Notes under the pieces: model-generated | The model's database searches: none | What the model saw: only the letters and a program-made list of their open reading frames with translations | Told to the model about the DNA's origin: nothing | Shown: piece by piece, positions 47,244 to 58,303 of the stretch | How positions within the stretch are numbered: the first letter of the stretch is position 1 | Layout: every line of letters begins with the position of its first letter | Source of the DNA: Carettochelys insculpta | Taxonomy: Eukaryota > Chordata > Testudines > Carettochelyidae | Assembly (NCBI RefSeq): GCF_033958435.1 | Contig: NC_134138.1 | Span: forward strand, 179,846,798 to 179,910,797 | DNA: 64,000 nucleotides | Direction of reading: 5' to 3' | Made by a program: the position numbers and the translations under genes

Positions 47244-47610
47244 CCACATCATTGGCGGGCCATGCTAGCCTGGCCCACAGCCCTCCAGGCTCAGCCAGCC
47301 CCATGGCTGGACCAGCACCAACCAGCCCAGAGCACCCCCCAAGGGCCCACCCACACCCCTGGCCTCGGAGCAGCCACACACCCACAGGGGGTGTCACAGT
47401 GGGGACAATGAGGCCCTGTGGCATATATGGCCGCCATGCAATGACAGAATGACCTGCTGGAGCAGCGGGTGCAGGGTGAGGAGGCCTGGTGGGCATGCAA
47501 ACTGTAGAGGGACAAGTGGCAGTTGGAATGGAGGGCACACTGCTGGGCTGCTCCTGGGCCACCTGGCCACATTGACTGGTGGCCAGCAGGCCGGGACATC
47601 TCAAGCACCT
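47244..47610 (+). pseudogene. Harbinger Myb-like protein, probable exon 2
   Basis: A polypyrimidine tract and acceptor ('tttctccttacag') end at 47243. The following sequence encodes a Pro/Ser/Ala-rich linker ('TSPEHPPRAHPHPWPRSSHT'). In a neighbouring frame it then gives 'QNDLLEQRVQGEEAWWACKL' and 'RDKWQLEWRAHCWA', an acidic-basic helical segment like the C-terminal coiled coil of such proteins. Stops interrupt both frames (about 47410, 47440 and 47500). The exon assignment is inferred from the donor and acceptor, since no transcript evidence is available. Confidence 0.6.
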
Positions 47611-48215
47611 ACAGCTGGTTCTGCTGCCCCCCCTGCCCTCACAATCCCTGCTGCTCCCACCCCCCTGCACCCACCCCACCATCCCCCACCCAGGCAGTCC
47701 TCTGCTTCGCAGGATGGATAATGTCTGCCATCAGCCCCCAAGCATCCCCATGCCTGCTCCCCATCTCACCCCACCAGCCTATCAAGCCCTCCTGCTCCCC
47801 CCTGCCAACCCCAAGCCCACTGACTCCCTCCACCTCCATACCTCCCCGTCTTCCCAGCCCCTTTCCAGCCCTGATGTAATACCTGAACCCAGGGTGGGAG
47901 GAAATCACATGAATGCTGTGAGTCCCAGCCTCCTACCCTCTCCAAGAGCTAATGCCCCCCCAGTCTCCCCCCCATGTATATAATTAGCCTTATTAGATGT
48001 TCTCACAGTTCGTGTTCTAAGAGCTTATTTTCTGTTAGGAGTGACTGAAAGTGCAGTAAACATTATTTTCCATAACACCCCCCATCTCTCTCGTCATTGA
48101 TGCGGGGGAGTGAGGGATGGAGGGGTGGGTGGGTCATGATGAAGAGAGGATGGTTCATGGGGCCTGGGAACCCAGGATGGGAGGCCATGGGGAAGGTCAT
48201 TGGGGTCCGTGGGTG
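47611..48215. other. Convergent 3' interval inside the Harbinger element
   Basis: C-rich sequence lies between the two convergent genes. Long open frames on both strands (for example a 201-codon minus frame at 47077-47682) are composition artefacts. 'gcagtaaacattattttcc' near 48050 could lie close to a + strand polyadenylation site, but no canonical AATAAA was identified. Confidence 0.45.
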
Positions 48216-48219
48216 AACC

Positions 48220-49637
48220 TCAACCGGAAGGCCTTCTGTATCTGCACCCCATCACGGTGGGCCTGGCGGATGGGTGACACACCCAGCTACTCACATACAG
48301 GGGTGGCATCAACCAGCCAGCCATGGAAGAAGTCCTCATTTCTTGCTCTTCACTATGTTGTGGGACATTCCGCTTGTGGGACACAGCGTGCGGGACATTC
48401 TGCTCCCCCATGTCCAGCCACATGAGCAGGTATCTAAAGTGAGCCTTCACGCATCTGAAAGTACACTCCACCGGCAGCAGACCCCAGTTGAGGTGGGCAT
48501 TGAATAGTTCCTGCAAGGGATAAAGGTGCCCAGTGTATGACCACATGAGACAGGGCAGGAAGGGGTATGCTGCATCTGCAACAATGCAGCATGGCATGGT
48601 GATTGTCTCCCACAGACATCTCCCACTGGGGCACATAGATCCCCTCCTCCATCCTCCAGAAGAGGCTGGAGTTCCTAAACACCCTCGTGTTGTGGGCCCG
48701 GCCCGACCAGCTGATGTATATGTCGGTGAAGCATCCCTGGAGGTCCACCGTAGCCTGCATGACAATGGAGTGGTACCCCTTCACAAACCGTGGTCCAGAG
48801 CATGGCTGGCAATATGTATCCCATTGGCCACACCGAAGCAGTTCAGGAAGCCCAGTATCACGAATCTAGCCACAGCCGCATCCACATCCCTGAGTTGGAT
48901 GACCCCCCTCCCCACCAGGATGTCACTGATAGCCTTGACAACTTGCAAGAAGAGGAGACCAAACACATGCAAGGGCCTGAGGGGGCTGGCCCATGGGTTC
49001 CAGGGTACCTGCCATCCCCCTGCCAGCTGTCCTACCCCCTCAGACCCCTCCTCCCCTCTCCTGGCTGCCTCCACAGCAGGTGTGTGCTAGCCTGGGACAG
49101 TGCAGCACCCCAGGGATGGGGCTCCCCTCTTAGCCCTACCACTCCTTTCCCCCCAGCTGCCCCTGAGGGCCTCCCCTGGTGAACACCATCCCCTCCCCCC
49201 AGGTGAGACCTGCGAACTGAGGGTGCCTTACCTGGATGACCATAGCCCCAACAGTGGATTTGTCCACCCTGAACTGATTCCCGACTGAGCAGTAACGGTC
49301 CGAGGTGGCAAGCCTCCACATGGCCATGGCCACACATTTTTCAATGGGGATGGCAGGTCACATGTGAGCGTCCTCCCAGCGAAAGGCGAGGGTGGCGAGC
49401 CAGGAGCAGAGTCCAAGGAACGTGGCTTTGCACATTAGGAAGTTCTGGACCCAGTGCTGGTTGTCCCATTCTTCCATGACTCTGGCCAGGCAGCGCCATA
49501 CCCACCCAATGACTGGGGGTCAGGGTGGGCACCACTAATGCACCAGGCTCGGGGCCCATGATGGTGAGGGAGGAGGGTGCACAGGACACCTGTACAATAG
49601 GGTGACTGCTGCTGCTGCCAGAATCACCAGCAGCCAC
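48220..49637 (-). pseudogene. PIF/Harbinger DDE transposase, spliced, disabled
   Basis: The minus strand encodes a HARBI1-like transposase in two exons. Exon 1 (about 49637-49232) has 'RVMEEWDNQHWVQNFLMCKA', 'TFLGLCSWLATLAF', a TGA near 49360, then 'PAIPIEKCVAMAMWRLATSD' and 'RYCSVGNQFRVDKSTVGAMV', a helix-turn-helix. A donor 'ccag'/'gtaagg' lies at 49232/49231 and an acceptor 'cttgcaag' at about 48942. Exon 2 has 'KAISDILVGRGVIQLRDVDA', 'VILGFLNCFGVANGIHI', 'KGYHSIVMQATVDLQGCFTD', 'SGRAHNTRVFRNSSLF', 'CIVADAAYPFLPCLMWSYTG', 'VECTFRCVKAHFRYLL' and 'RLDMGE'-like 'WLDMGEQNVPHAV'. The catalytic triad is present: Asp at about 48744, Asp at about 48575 and Glu at about 48467, with 35 residues between the last two. 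Frameshifts near 48790 and 48590 break it. Confidence 0.88.
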
Positions 49638-50029
49638 TAAAGCTCCTCCGGGTCCAGGGCATGTCTGGAGCCTGGTCCTGATCTACACCTGTGTGCTCGG
49701 AGCAACGGGCTGTGCTGTAACTGCTCCTGCCTGTGCAGTCCCTCCTGGGACTGCAAAAATTCTGGGCTGCAGGGAGCGGCTGTTGGAGAGAGGTCCTTGG
49801 AGGATGCGTGGGACCAGCAGCCCCAGAAGGGCTTCCTGGTCATGTGACCCCCGTCTGCGGGCTTCTGGGTCCCCATCTGTCAAAAAAGCAGCTTGGCTGT
49901 GTGGACATGCTCTGTCAACAGAGCAGATTGCTTCTATGTGTAGAAACCACCTGTTGACAGAGATTTTGTTGGGAAATCTCTGCCAACAGTAACTTCTGTC
50001 GACATATGCTTGCAGTGTCGGTGTAGCCC

Positions 50030-51664
50030 ATATGTCAAATGAGGATGATGTATGGAATTCAAATGCACTTTTCTTTTCTCTTGGGGAGAGAACTAGTTAT
50101 TCCTTGCATGTTTTCCACACAGTTTCCCCTACCTTGGAAAACAACCTAACAATCATTAAAGCCTACTTGTAAAAGGATGATCTCACAGACATTCACCTAA
50201 CCTTCCCCTACAAATCAAGTTCTGCCCACTTGAGGAAAAGCTTTCTCTTCCACAAAGGGTCACTAGTATATTACGCAGATTTTCATAATAGAGAGGCCAC
50301 TAGCCTTATCATACAGAACTTCATAATGAGATAGTGTAGCCCCTTTCTCATCTGTTTTCATGAGCAGCAAAAGAAATCCAACATTTAAAGTCCCATTTTT
50401 TTAGCCTTCAGAGTTAACTCAACTTTTGAGGAATGGAGGCAGTTCACATCACTCAGAATTACTGGTTCTGTGTGTGCCTGCAGTGTTGAGTGAATGTTGT
50501 TGCATTTGGTTTGTGTCCCAGTCAGTCTGAAGAGTCTCTGTGAAACCATAAAGGTTTGAAGTCATAATTTATAAAAGAAACTCTAGAGGATAAGATGGCA
50601 GCCTTGTAGGAGATCTGGGAAGGGAGAAAAAAGCCATTGTTAGCCAAACAAATTATATTCTTTCCTACTCCTTTTTCAGCTCCTACTTTGCTAACCTATT
50701 TCTCTCCTCTTATTTGATACCAGCAAGTGTTTAATAGCTTTGTGTTGCAGTGTGATGGGCAGCGTCTAAGCAGAACCAGAACCAGACAATGGGGGAGTGG
50801 TGAGTACAAGCAATCCTGTGATGTCACACCCCTTTCTCAAAGGTACATTCTAGTGAGGAGCCCCTTCCCCCAGCACAAAGCTATGTAACACCTGCTCACC
50901 AATGGGGTATAGTAACATCTACAGACCAGGATCAAGAGCAAGGTTATGTGAAAAGAAATGAACTACACTCCCTCTTTCAAATGAACTTACAATCTAAAGA
51001 GCCGTCTTTTCTTTAAGGCCATTTGTTCGCTTAGAGCCCACACTTATGCTGTCCTGCGTCTGCTTGATTCCCACATGTTCCTCTCATCCATCATCATGTC
51101 CTGCTACATTAGACAGGCTAGAAATGTCAAAAGAAGAGAAGAATTTTTCAAAAAGAGGACTCCTTACCAAAGATCTGCAGCTTCAGTATCAAGTAGGATT
51201 TCCCTCAGTCAATGTTGTGACTCACCGGCCACCTGATTCTAGCTTCTGATAAATGTGACCAGAGCTCTTGGTTTCTACCCCATTATGAATTCTTGTTTTC
51301 CATCCTTTCTTAGATTCCACCTTCATGCACATCTTCTTGGATAGTCTGTGTTGCTGGTCATTAAACCATGCAACGGGTCACAGTGATGTGTCCTTTCTTC
51401 TTGCACTTCTGCAAATGACCAGGTGTGCCTAGGAATCCTTCTCAGAAGACATAGGGTTACATACAACAGCCATTCTGAAAATTTTCTTACATTCTTCCTG
51501 TCTTCTGTCCTGCCAGGTGGTGAACTTCTTCACTCACAATGAAGTCAAAAAAATCCTTCCCTTTGGCTTCAATGGCATCAACAACCTTTTTTTGAAAGTA
51601 AGCACTGATGCAATAAGTATCTTCTTTTGGATTGTTTAATGTGGATCTGAACTGACAGCTTCCT
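50030..51664. other. Unassigned sequence
   Basis: No repeat or gene recognised between the Harbinger element and the next MITE. Confidence 0.4.
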
Positions 51665-51665
51665 T

Positions 51666-51951
51666 AGTGTATGTCTATACTTACCTCACATTCAACATAC
51701 CACAATCGATACTCCAGAGTTCAATTTAGCCATGTCTGTGAAAACAAGGCAAAATCGATCTCTCTGGGCTCAGCTGTCGACCCTGGCATTCCTCACTATT
51801 TCATGGAGTAAGAGACATCAGTGCAAGCCTGAAAAGCCCTGATCTACAGCAAGGAACAAAGTCAGTCCTGATACATCAATTCTACCTATGTTAATGTCTG
51901 TAATTTGCATATCTGCACTCAACTTTCTTCCCTGTTGTAGACCAGACCTTA
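51666..51951. mobile_element. Worn MITE with 'gtctac'-type termini
   Basis: Begins 'agtgtatgtctatacttacc' and ends 'gttgtagaccagacctta', with the interior words 'caatcgatactccagagttc' and 'caaaatcgatctctctgg'. This layout (an 'agtctac'-type end, a 'cgat...agagttcgat'-type core and a 'gtagaccaggcctta'-type end) is that of a dispersed turtle MITE that I recall. The termini match only partly here. Confidence 0.5.
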
Positions 51952-53518
51952 GAGTAGGAGTGAACTGTGCTACCCACTCTCCACTCCCCTGATGTTGTTG
52001 AGGGACCCGATTTCATTCTGCTATCATTAATGGGATAAGAGAAAAATGTTCCTACATTGCTGCAGTAATTGTGATGTATGTGGTAGTTCTGGGCACAGAT
52101 GGAGACAATTGGTCACAAGGTGGTCCATATGCTATTAGACCCATAACTATCAAAGGTTGCAACTCAATCTTCACGTGGAATGAAATTGCTGGCTAAAATT
52201 GCTTAGTTTAAGGCACACTACCCAAGAATCACTGTTTCTGTCAAATTCAAATTTCACACCAAAGCATCAATTTCTTATCCCCCTCCCCAGTTGGACTTCA
52301 TACCCTCCCAGGACATCATCTCTTCCTAGGAAGAAGTTTTATATTTTCCTTACTGAGCACCATTTGCATTTAATCTCCTTTTGCTAGTGGGGTGCTTATA
52401 TTGTAGAATCCCTCTTTTGTTTGCACTTGGGCTCCTGCTAATGGCTGTAGACCTTCAGCACAGATTAAGGGTGGTCTCTTTCCCTAATTCGCATGAGACC
52501 AGATATGGCCATTCCCTCCTCACTGTTTTGTCTCTGGCAGCCATCTTCATCTTTATTCTACCCTCATTTGTTTGCTGGCTCACACTGTCCCATACAGCAA
52601 AAGTAGCAGTCTGCCACCTTGTGCATTTAAGTAAACTTTTTTCCTTGTATTATCAATTATTTTTTGCATACTTTTCTTTTACTTTATGCAGTCAGGAGAG
52701 AACTAGACACTTGTGGTCTGAAAAATCCTTTTGCCAATATTCTACTTAAAGTCAGCAGAGAAAGAGAGAGACACAGGGGTGGCTGCTTTAAACACAGCTG
52801 TGGTGGATTTATTTATTTATTTATTTATTTTTGATAGCAAAACTGACACCAAGATAAAAATGAGGGTTTGCAATGGGGAAAGTACAGAGAGCCCAGACAC
52901 CTCAAATGACATCACAATGACAACAGAAAAACAAAAAGTTTTGGGAATCCTCTCCTTTCTAACTTTATAGAAAGAAATGGTGGTCGTGATTATACCATTT
53001 CCCCCTGCATTTATTCTGGTTGTCATGACCCAAAGGATTTTTTCATTCAGGTGAATAACTTATTCCTTGAATTCTAATCTTCCTGACCACACAGAAATAG
53101 AGACTTGAGGAAATATTTTCAAACACGGGAGATTATTCCATTTTGGAAAGAGTTTTCCAAGGAAACTTGTGACATCTGACTGCTTTAAAATTAGACTGAA
53201 TAAATAGACCTCAGCATATAATTTGGAACAGCTACATTGCCTTGGCAGGAGGAAGAACAAGATAATATTAAGCTGGCATGAGATCTATCTTTAACTTCCT
53301 GGATTCTTTCGGAATGGTTTAAATGTGCTGAATTGTAGATATCTTCCCCTGAATTCTCATTTAATTTAAAATTAAAAATAGAAATGTGGAGCAATTAATG
53401 ACAGTTCCACAGAAGGGCGAGGAATTTTTTTTTTGAACTTTTAGCAAAGAAGGACACAGATGTAGTAGATGTGGTAACAGGAATTTGCTTATTACCAATT
53501 CAGGAGCAGCTTTGTCTC
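51952..53518. other. Unassigned AT-rich sequence with a microsatellite
   Basis: Contains a (ttta)n microsatellite near 52807-52832. Open frames of up to 122 codons (52381-52749) have no recognised domain. Their hydrophobic translation follows from T-rich composition. Confidence 0.4.
52807..52832. repeat. (TTTA)n microsatellite
   Basis: About six uninterrupted tandem copies of a TTTA unit, followed by a T run. Confidence 0.9.
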
Positions 53519-53519
53519 A

Positions 53520-53826
53520 AGGTATGTCTCCAATGAGATAAAAAACCTGCAGCAACGAGTCTCAAAGCCCAGGTCAGCCGACTCTGGTTTGCCAGGCTTG
53601 GATTACATGGCTAAACATTTCAGCATAGATGTTTGGGCTTGTGCTGAAGCTCAGGCTCTGTGACCCTTCCCTTCAGCAGTGTCTCAGAACTCAGGCTCCT
53701 TCCTGAGCCTAAATTTCTACACTGCCATTTTATAACCTACCAGCCCAAGCCCCTTGAGACTGAGTCAGCTGACCTGGGCCAGCTGTGGCCATGCTGCAGG
53801 TCTTTTATTGCAGTGCCTTTGTACCT
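53520..53826. mobile_element. hAT-like MITE, near complete
   Basis: Ends pair imperfectly: 'aggtatgtctccaatgag' followed by 'aaaaaacctgcagc', and the inverted right end 'gctgcaggtcttttattgca' then 'gtgcctttgtacct'. Inside, 'cccaggtcagccgactctgg' mirrors 'gagtcagctgacctgggcc', and 'gctcaggctctgtga' is repeated as 'actcaggctcc'. The same family is represented by the partial copy at 1395-1628. Confidence 0.6.
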
Positions 53827-56285
53827 ACAAGGCCTTGACTCCCTAACATTTCTTTTTCTATGTTGTTGTGTGAAGTTAGGGATGAGCAGAACAGTAGCCT
53901 GCTCTGGGGCAAATTTAGTTCTTACCCCACACATTCTCTTTCTTGCTCTGTTGAACACACTCTACGACTTATCAGGCACTGCAAGTAAAGAGTGACACAG
54001 GCTGAGTTTTTATGTTTATTGTTGTATAATTTACTGATTGAACAGTAGTAATGCAGAGGATTTCTTGCAATAGTAAGTCACACACAGGTAAATACTAGAC
54101 TCAACTAGAGAAAACACGTGGTAGGAGCAACTTTAAACTTGACAGGTAAAATCTACAGTGAACTATTCTTGAGGTATCATTATATTTTGTGCAGAATAGC
54201 TGGTATTTTATTAATTGTATTGAAATCACAGTTTCTGCAATCTCTTCTGTGGTAAGAAACATGGCCTGAAGCTAAATTATGAGCTCCTTTAAATATTTGG
54301 CAGTACATTTTTCCTGGAACAGCTGGATGCAGTTAATAGGCATATAATTGCTGCCAGAGCAAGCAAATTTAATCTCTCTCATTCTTACAGTATGGACTAT
54401 TGTAGGATCAACCCCAGAGGACACTATCATTGAGTACATTCCTATTGTTGTACAAGGGTTATTTTTGTTTGTTTGTTTGTTTTTTCCCTCTCTTCAGAAA
54501 GGTGTGCTTATGAGGTGATGCTAAATCTGTTTTGTTCTTCTATGCCATGCTTTGCTTTAATTGTAGTGTATATTGTTCATGGGGATGAGTAAAAAAGAAA
54601 GTTCAGGAGTCTGTATAACAGCCTTTGCAAAATTATGAAACATAAGAATACTGTATCCGACTTTCTTGTGGGGCATCATTTGAAATGAAGAATCATTGCT
54701 CATCTTACAGTTACACAGCAATATGTAATATTCACAGAAGTATTTGTTGCATCGAGAGTCAGCCTGACAGGTAGGGAAATGATGATTTTTAATAGCACTT
54801 TGCAGCAGAAGCTCATCATTCCTGGTAAATTAAAATCAAGTTCTTCATAAGCGATCGTTCACAAGGTATCTGGGGCAACGTGGTGTTTTATCATTGTAAG
54901 AAAGGATCAGTCCAGCAAGGCACTGAGCTTGCTCAGCTCACGTTCTCATCAAAGACCCCTTAGCACCAGCCAGGAGATGCTCTGTGACTATTTGGACCAG
55001 ATCCTAAGCACAAAGCAGACCTGGTACTAATAATTTCCTAGAAAAAATTAGCTGAAAAAGAATTGATCAAAGAAAGTCACTGGGATATTTCAAATTTTGT
55101 GGGGGAAAAAAAGCCAAAAGCTACCTAGCCTCTCAAATGGGTTACAGTTCACCTGTAGCATGCCAACATTTTTATGGGCTGCCTGTCTCGACTGTACTTC
55201 CCGTGATGCAGGACAATCTTACCTTCTTGCAGAGTTGCCAGGATGTATCATGGGAAATACAGTGTGGTTGGGGTATCTGGCCAAAAGAAGATATCTGGAG
55301 TACGTAGCAGCTGAGCTACATCTATTGTGCAGTACTCTGGCAGCATATATGAATAAAAATCTATCAATTTCTGGGTGGTATTGGTTTGTTTTTGACAAAA
55401 TCAACATTTTCAATGGAAAGAAAATACTTTTTGTGGAGGGAAAAATGGTATTGACTCTAACGTTCTGTAAAAAACAATTGACAGTATTTGTAACCAGCTC
55501 TGCAGAGAGAGTGAGAAAGAGAGAGAAATAATATCCTATATCTATATATGACCTGTAACTTTCTTTAGATTTCACTTAGAAATTATATTATTTAGTTCAT
55601 TTGTAAACATTTTCTCCATACTTCCCTGCTGTCTTTCATTTTTCAAACTGATATTTTAAAATATACATAAAGCTATAGATGCCTGAAGACAGTCAGATAA
55701 CTGCAAAAAGATTAGTGGGATCCACTTATACGCAAAAAATCTAACATTTAAAAACACACTGCCACAGTTGTCATCTAATATCGTCTTTTATTGCTGGAAT
55801 GTACACTATAACAAGAATATACTTTATATGTTGAAGAGTATCCAGGCGTTCTACCAAGTGCACTTGCTATGCTATACAGACATCTCTCCCTCCCATAACA
55901 GGAAAACTAAACACTTGTTCTGTATTTTCCTCCTTTTTTGGATGTGTCAGTTTGCATTGAAAGCAGGCATTTATACCGATATAAAAGCTAGCAAACTCAT
56001 GAATTGCATAGTAATTATTGCTTTGCTCCATACTTGTATAGCAAATGGATCATTTCAGCCTAAATGAATTTGAATTTCATTTCAGGGAACAACAAACCAA
56101 GAAAGCATAAGTAAGTGTCCATGAGAAAGAATACTATGTATCCTCTCTGCAGAGTCTGCATTATAAGAGGCAGGGCTAGTAGCCTCCATACAGTTAATAT
56201 TGCCTGGACACTTTCTTTCTCAAACTCTGTTTCTATTTAACTTTGTAACACTTAAATGCTAGTGACAATACAAAAGAAAATATTC
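53827..56285. other. Unassigned AT-rich sequence
   Basis: About 2.4 kb, largely unique. A (tttg)n run lies near 54462-54482. An open frame of 144 codons at 55097-55531 overlaps a minus-strand frame of 118 codons at 55219-55575. Neither has a recognised domain. Confidence 0.4.
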
Positions 56286-56289
56286 ATAA

Positions 56290-57090
56290 ACTTGAATTAC
56301 CCACCAGGAGAAGTAAAAAAACAGGGCCAGACGAATACCCAGAGACCAGCTACTCCAAGATCGGCCCAAAAAAGCCAAGAACAGAACACCACTGGTCATC
56401 ACCTACAGCCCCCAACTCAGACCACTGCAACCAATTATTAAAGACCTACAACCTATCCTTAATCAGGATGCCACTCTCCAGAAGGCCCTGGATGACATGC
56501 CTGTTCTCTCCTACAGACAACCTCCCAACCTCATGAAGATCCTCACTAACAGCCACAGTCTATACCCCAGGAATACCAGTCCTGGAACCTTTCCTTGTAA
56601 CAAAGCCCACTGCCAGCTTTGTCCATATATCTTCTCTGGAAATACCATCACTGGACCTAACCAGTACCTTTAGTGTGTTACTGAAAAGGAATTATTGCAC
56701 CGTTTTGGAAAGAGAAACATCTGAGCTGGCTTTTATATTCAAATTCGGCACATTAACACATGGTTTAAATCATGATGGGAACTTTCTGAGTCACTATAGG
56801 GGCTCATCTGCATACTTGGCTCAATCTAATTCTTGACCTTCCCCCCCACCCCTCCACTCTGATTTGCTCACCTTGATTATCTTTTTCTGATTTGTCCTCC
56901 TTGCTTACTGTTTTTGGTTCTCTGTGCCTTAAATATTGAGTCTGTTCTGGTCTGGCTATGGTCTGAAGAAGTGGGTCTGTCCCACGAAAGCTCACCTAAT
57001 AACCTATTTTGCTAGTCTTTAAAGTGCTACTTGACCGCTTTTTGTTTTGATAGTGTATAGACGAGCACGGCTTCCTCTCTGTTACTACAC
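56290..57090 (+). mobile_element. Penelope-like retroelement, second family, nuclease deleted
   Basis: The translation has the pre-nuclease region: 'GPDEYPETSY', then in shifted frames equivalents of 'LVITYSPQLRPLQ' and 'YRQPPNL...ILTNSHS', and a Cys-rich 'CNKAHCQLCPYIFSG' (about 56600-56640). At about 56668 it jumps to the C-terminal conserved region 'RETSELAFIFKFGTLTHGLN' (56708-56770), so the GIY-YIG domain has been deleted. The 3' tail follows with 'gaagaagtgggtctgtccca', 'cgaaagctcacctaataa', 'gtctttaaagtgctacttga' and 'gacgagcacggcttcc', ending at about 57090. Related to the 4.8-kb family but with a different tail. Confidence 0.8.
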
Positions 57091-57094
57091 AAGA

Positions 57095-58303
57095 AAAGAA
57101 GTTCATTGGAGTACGAGAACTACAGACCAATTGCCCAAACAAGCCATCTAGAGAAGGTGCTGATAATGACACAGACAGAAAGACTGAGATTGCAGATAGA
57201 ACAAGTGGGATTCAGGAAAGACAGAAGTACCATACAGCAGATATCTGCACTAAGACTGATAGCAGAGAAAGCTCAACAAAAGAACAACATCTACAACTGC
57301 TTCGTCAATTTTCAAAAGGCACTTGACAGCATAGATCAGAAAGTTACTTGAGTGGTGTTGGAGTCATACAGAGGGGATAGCAGACTGATATGGTAGTTGA
57401 AAGATATCAATAACAATGCACAGACAGCAGTGAAAAAGTACAGAGAGATGGGAAGTTGGTTTAGAATGACTGGAGATACGAGAAAAGGAGATCCAATATC
57501 ACCAAGTATTTTCATTGCACACTTAGAGAGTGATGGACAAGATCAAGAAAGAGGTAGAAGGGATATCTGTGCACAGCATGACACAGACTGATTATGAACA
57601 TCGATAAATTAAAACCAATTGTATTTGGAGGAAAGAAAATAGGAAGGAAGATCAGTGTAGATGGATTGAACTAGAGAACATAGAGAAGGTCACGTATCTG
57701 GGAAGCAACATAAAGTATGATCTAGACTGCAAGAAGGAAACAGCGACTAGAATAGCAAAAACAAGAGTGAGCTTGAAGGCAATTGATAAGATCTGGAAAA
57801 GCAAAGCAATTAGCTTAGTAACAAAGCCGAGCATTTTGAAAATGTGCGTATTCAGCAGCATGTTGTATGGATGTGAGATATGGGTGATGATGAAAGATTT
57901 GAAGAGAAGGATACTGGCATTTGAGAGGAGTTGTTATAGAAAGATCCTGAGAATAGGATGGATTCAGAAGGTCACCAGTGAAGAATTATGTAGGAAGATA
58001 CAGCTGAAAGAGAACTTACTAGAGAAGGTTGTACAATGGAAGTTACAGCTTTTTGGGCATATTTGAAGAATGAATGACACACAAAAAATCAAGACTCTGG
58101 TATTCAGCATAGTGGACAGTTCAAATAGGAGAGGCAGACCCCACAGAGAATGGGTAGATGATGTAGTAGATTGGCGTGGAGCTAGTCTACAGAAACTAAG
58201 CCATTCCGCACTGGACAGGGAAAGATGGAAGGAAATTGTGAGAGGCATCGGACACCAACAGGTGCTGAGCCCATGGTTATTGATGATGATGATGATGATG
58301 ATG
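57095..58303 (+). mobile_element. RTE-type LINE, 5'-truncated, with (TGA)n tail
   Basis: The reverse-transcriptase core reads 'YENYRPIAQTSHLEKVL', 'QIEQVGFRKDRSTIQQISAL' and 'NIYNCFVNFQKALDSID' (57106-57351), then 'KGDPISPSIFIAHLE' (57480-57530). The C-terminal part has 'ISLVTKPSILKMCVFSSMLY', 'GCEIWVMMKDLKRRILAFER', 'SCYRKILRIGWIQKVTSEEL' and 'GRPHREWVDDVVDWRGASLQ' (57767-58270). It ends in a (TGA)n microsatellite at 58281-58303, which is a typical RTE 3' end. The catalytic 'YADD' box is not readable between 57560 and 57640. Several stops and shifts make it inactive. It begins within about 10 bp of the preceding Penelope tail. Confidence 0.85.
58281..58303. repeat. (TGA)n tail microsatellite of the RTE element
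   Basis: About seven to eight tandem TGA units directly after the RTE 3' end. Confidence 0.92.

Larger units (their letters stand above)
45841..50029. mobile_element. PIF/Harbinger DNA transposon, two-gene, near full length
   Basis: The element spans about 4.19 kb, from 'gggccatgtctacactacgg' to the inverted 'cagtgtcggtgtagccc'. Subterminal 'ttttgtcaacaaa' and 'ctgttgacagaga' repeats lie at both ends. It holds two convergent genes: a Myb/SANT-like DNA-binding protein on + (46259 to about 47600) and a DDE transposase on - (49637 to about 48220). This is the standard PIF/Harbinger gene content. The interior is GC-rich (roughly 46.6-49.2 kb) in an AT-rich neighbourhood. A clear 3-bp target duplication is not visible (flanks 'cca' and 'ata'). 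Both genes carry disabling changes. Confidence 0.88.

Noticed and set aside
47077..47682. A 201-codon minus-strand open frame, the longest in the window
   Set aside because: Antisense to the Myb-like exon 2 and intron, Pro/Ala/Gly-rich from composition, crossed by the inferred splice acceptor on the other strand.
48533..49090. A 185-codon + strand open frame and overlapping ones inside the Harbinger element
   Set aside because: It lies antisense to the recognisable transposase, in GC-rich sequence where stops are rare. The peptide has no domain.
52381..52749. A 122-codon open frame with hydrophobic translation as a membrane protein
   Set aside because: T-rich DNA gives hydrophobic codons by chance. 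There is no family match and no gene context.
55097..55575. Opposed 144- and 118-codon open frames as a gene
   Set aside because: They overlap antiparallel, lack domains and splice context, and sit in AT-rich unique sequence.
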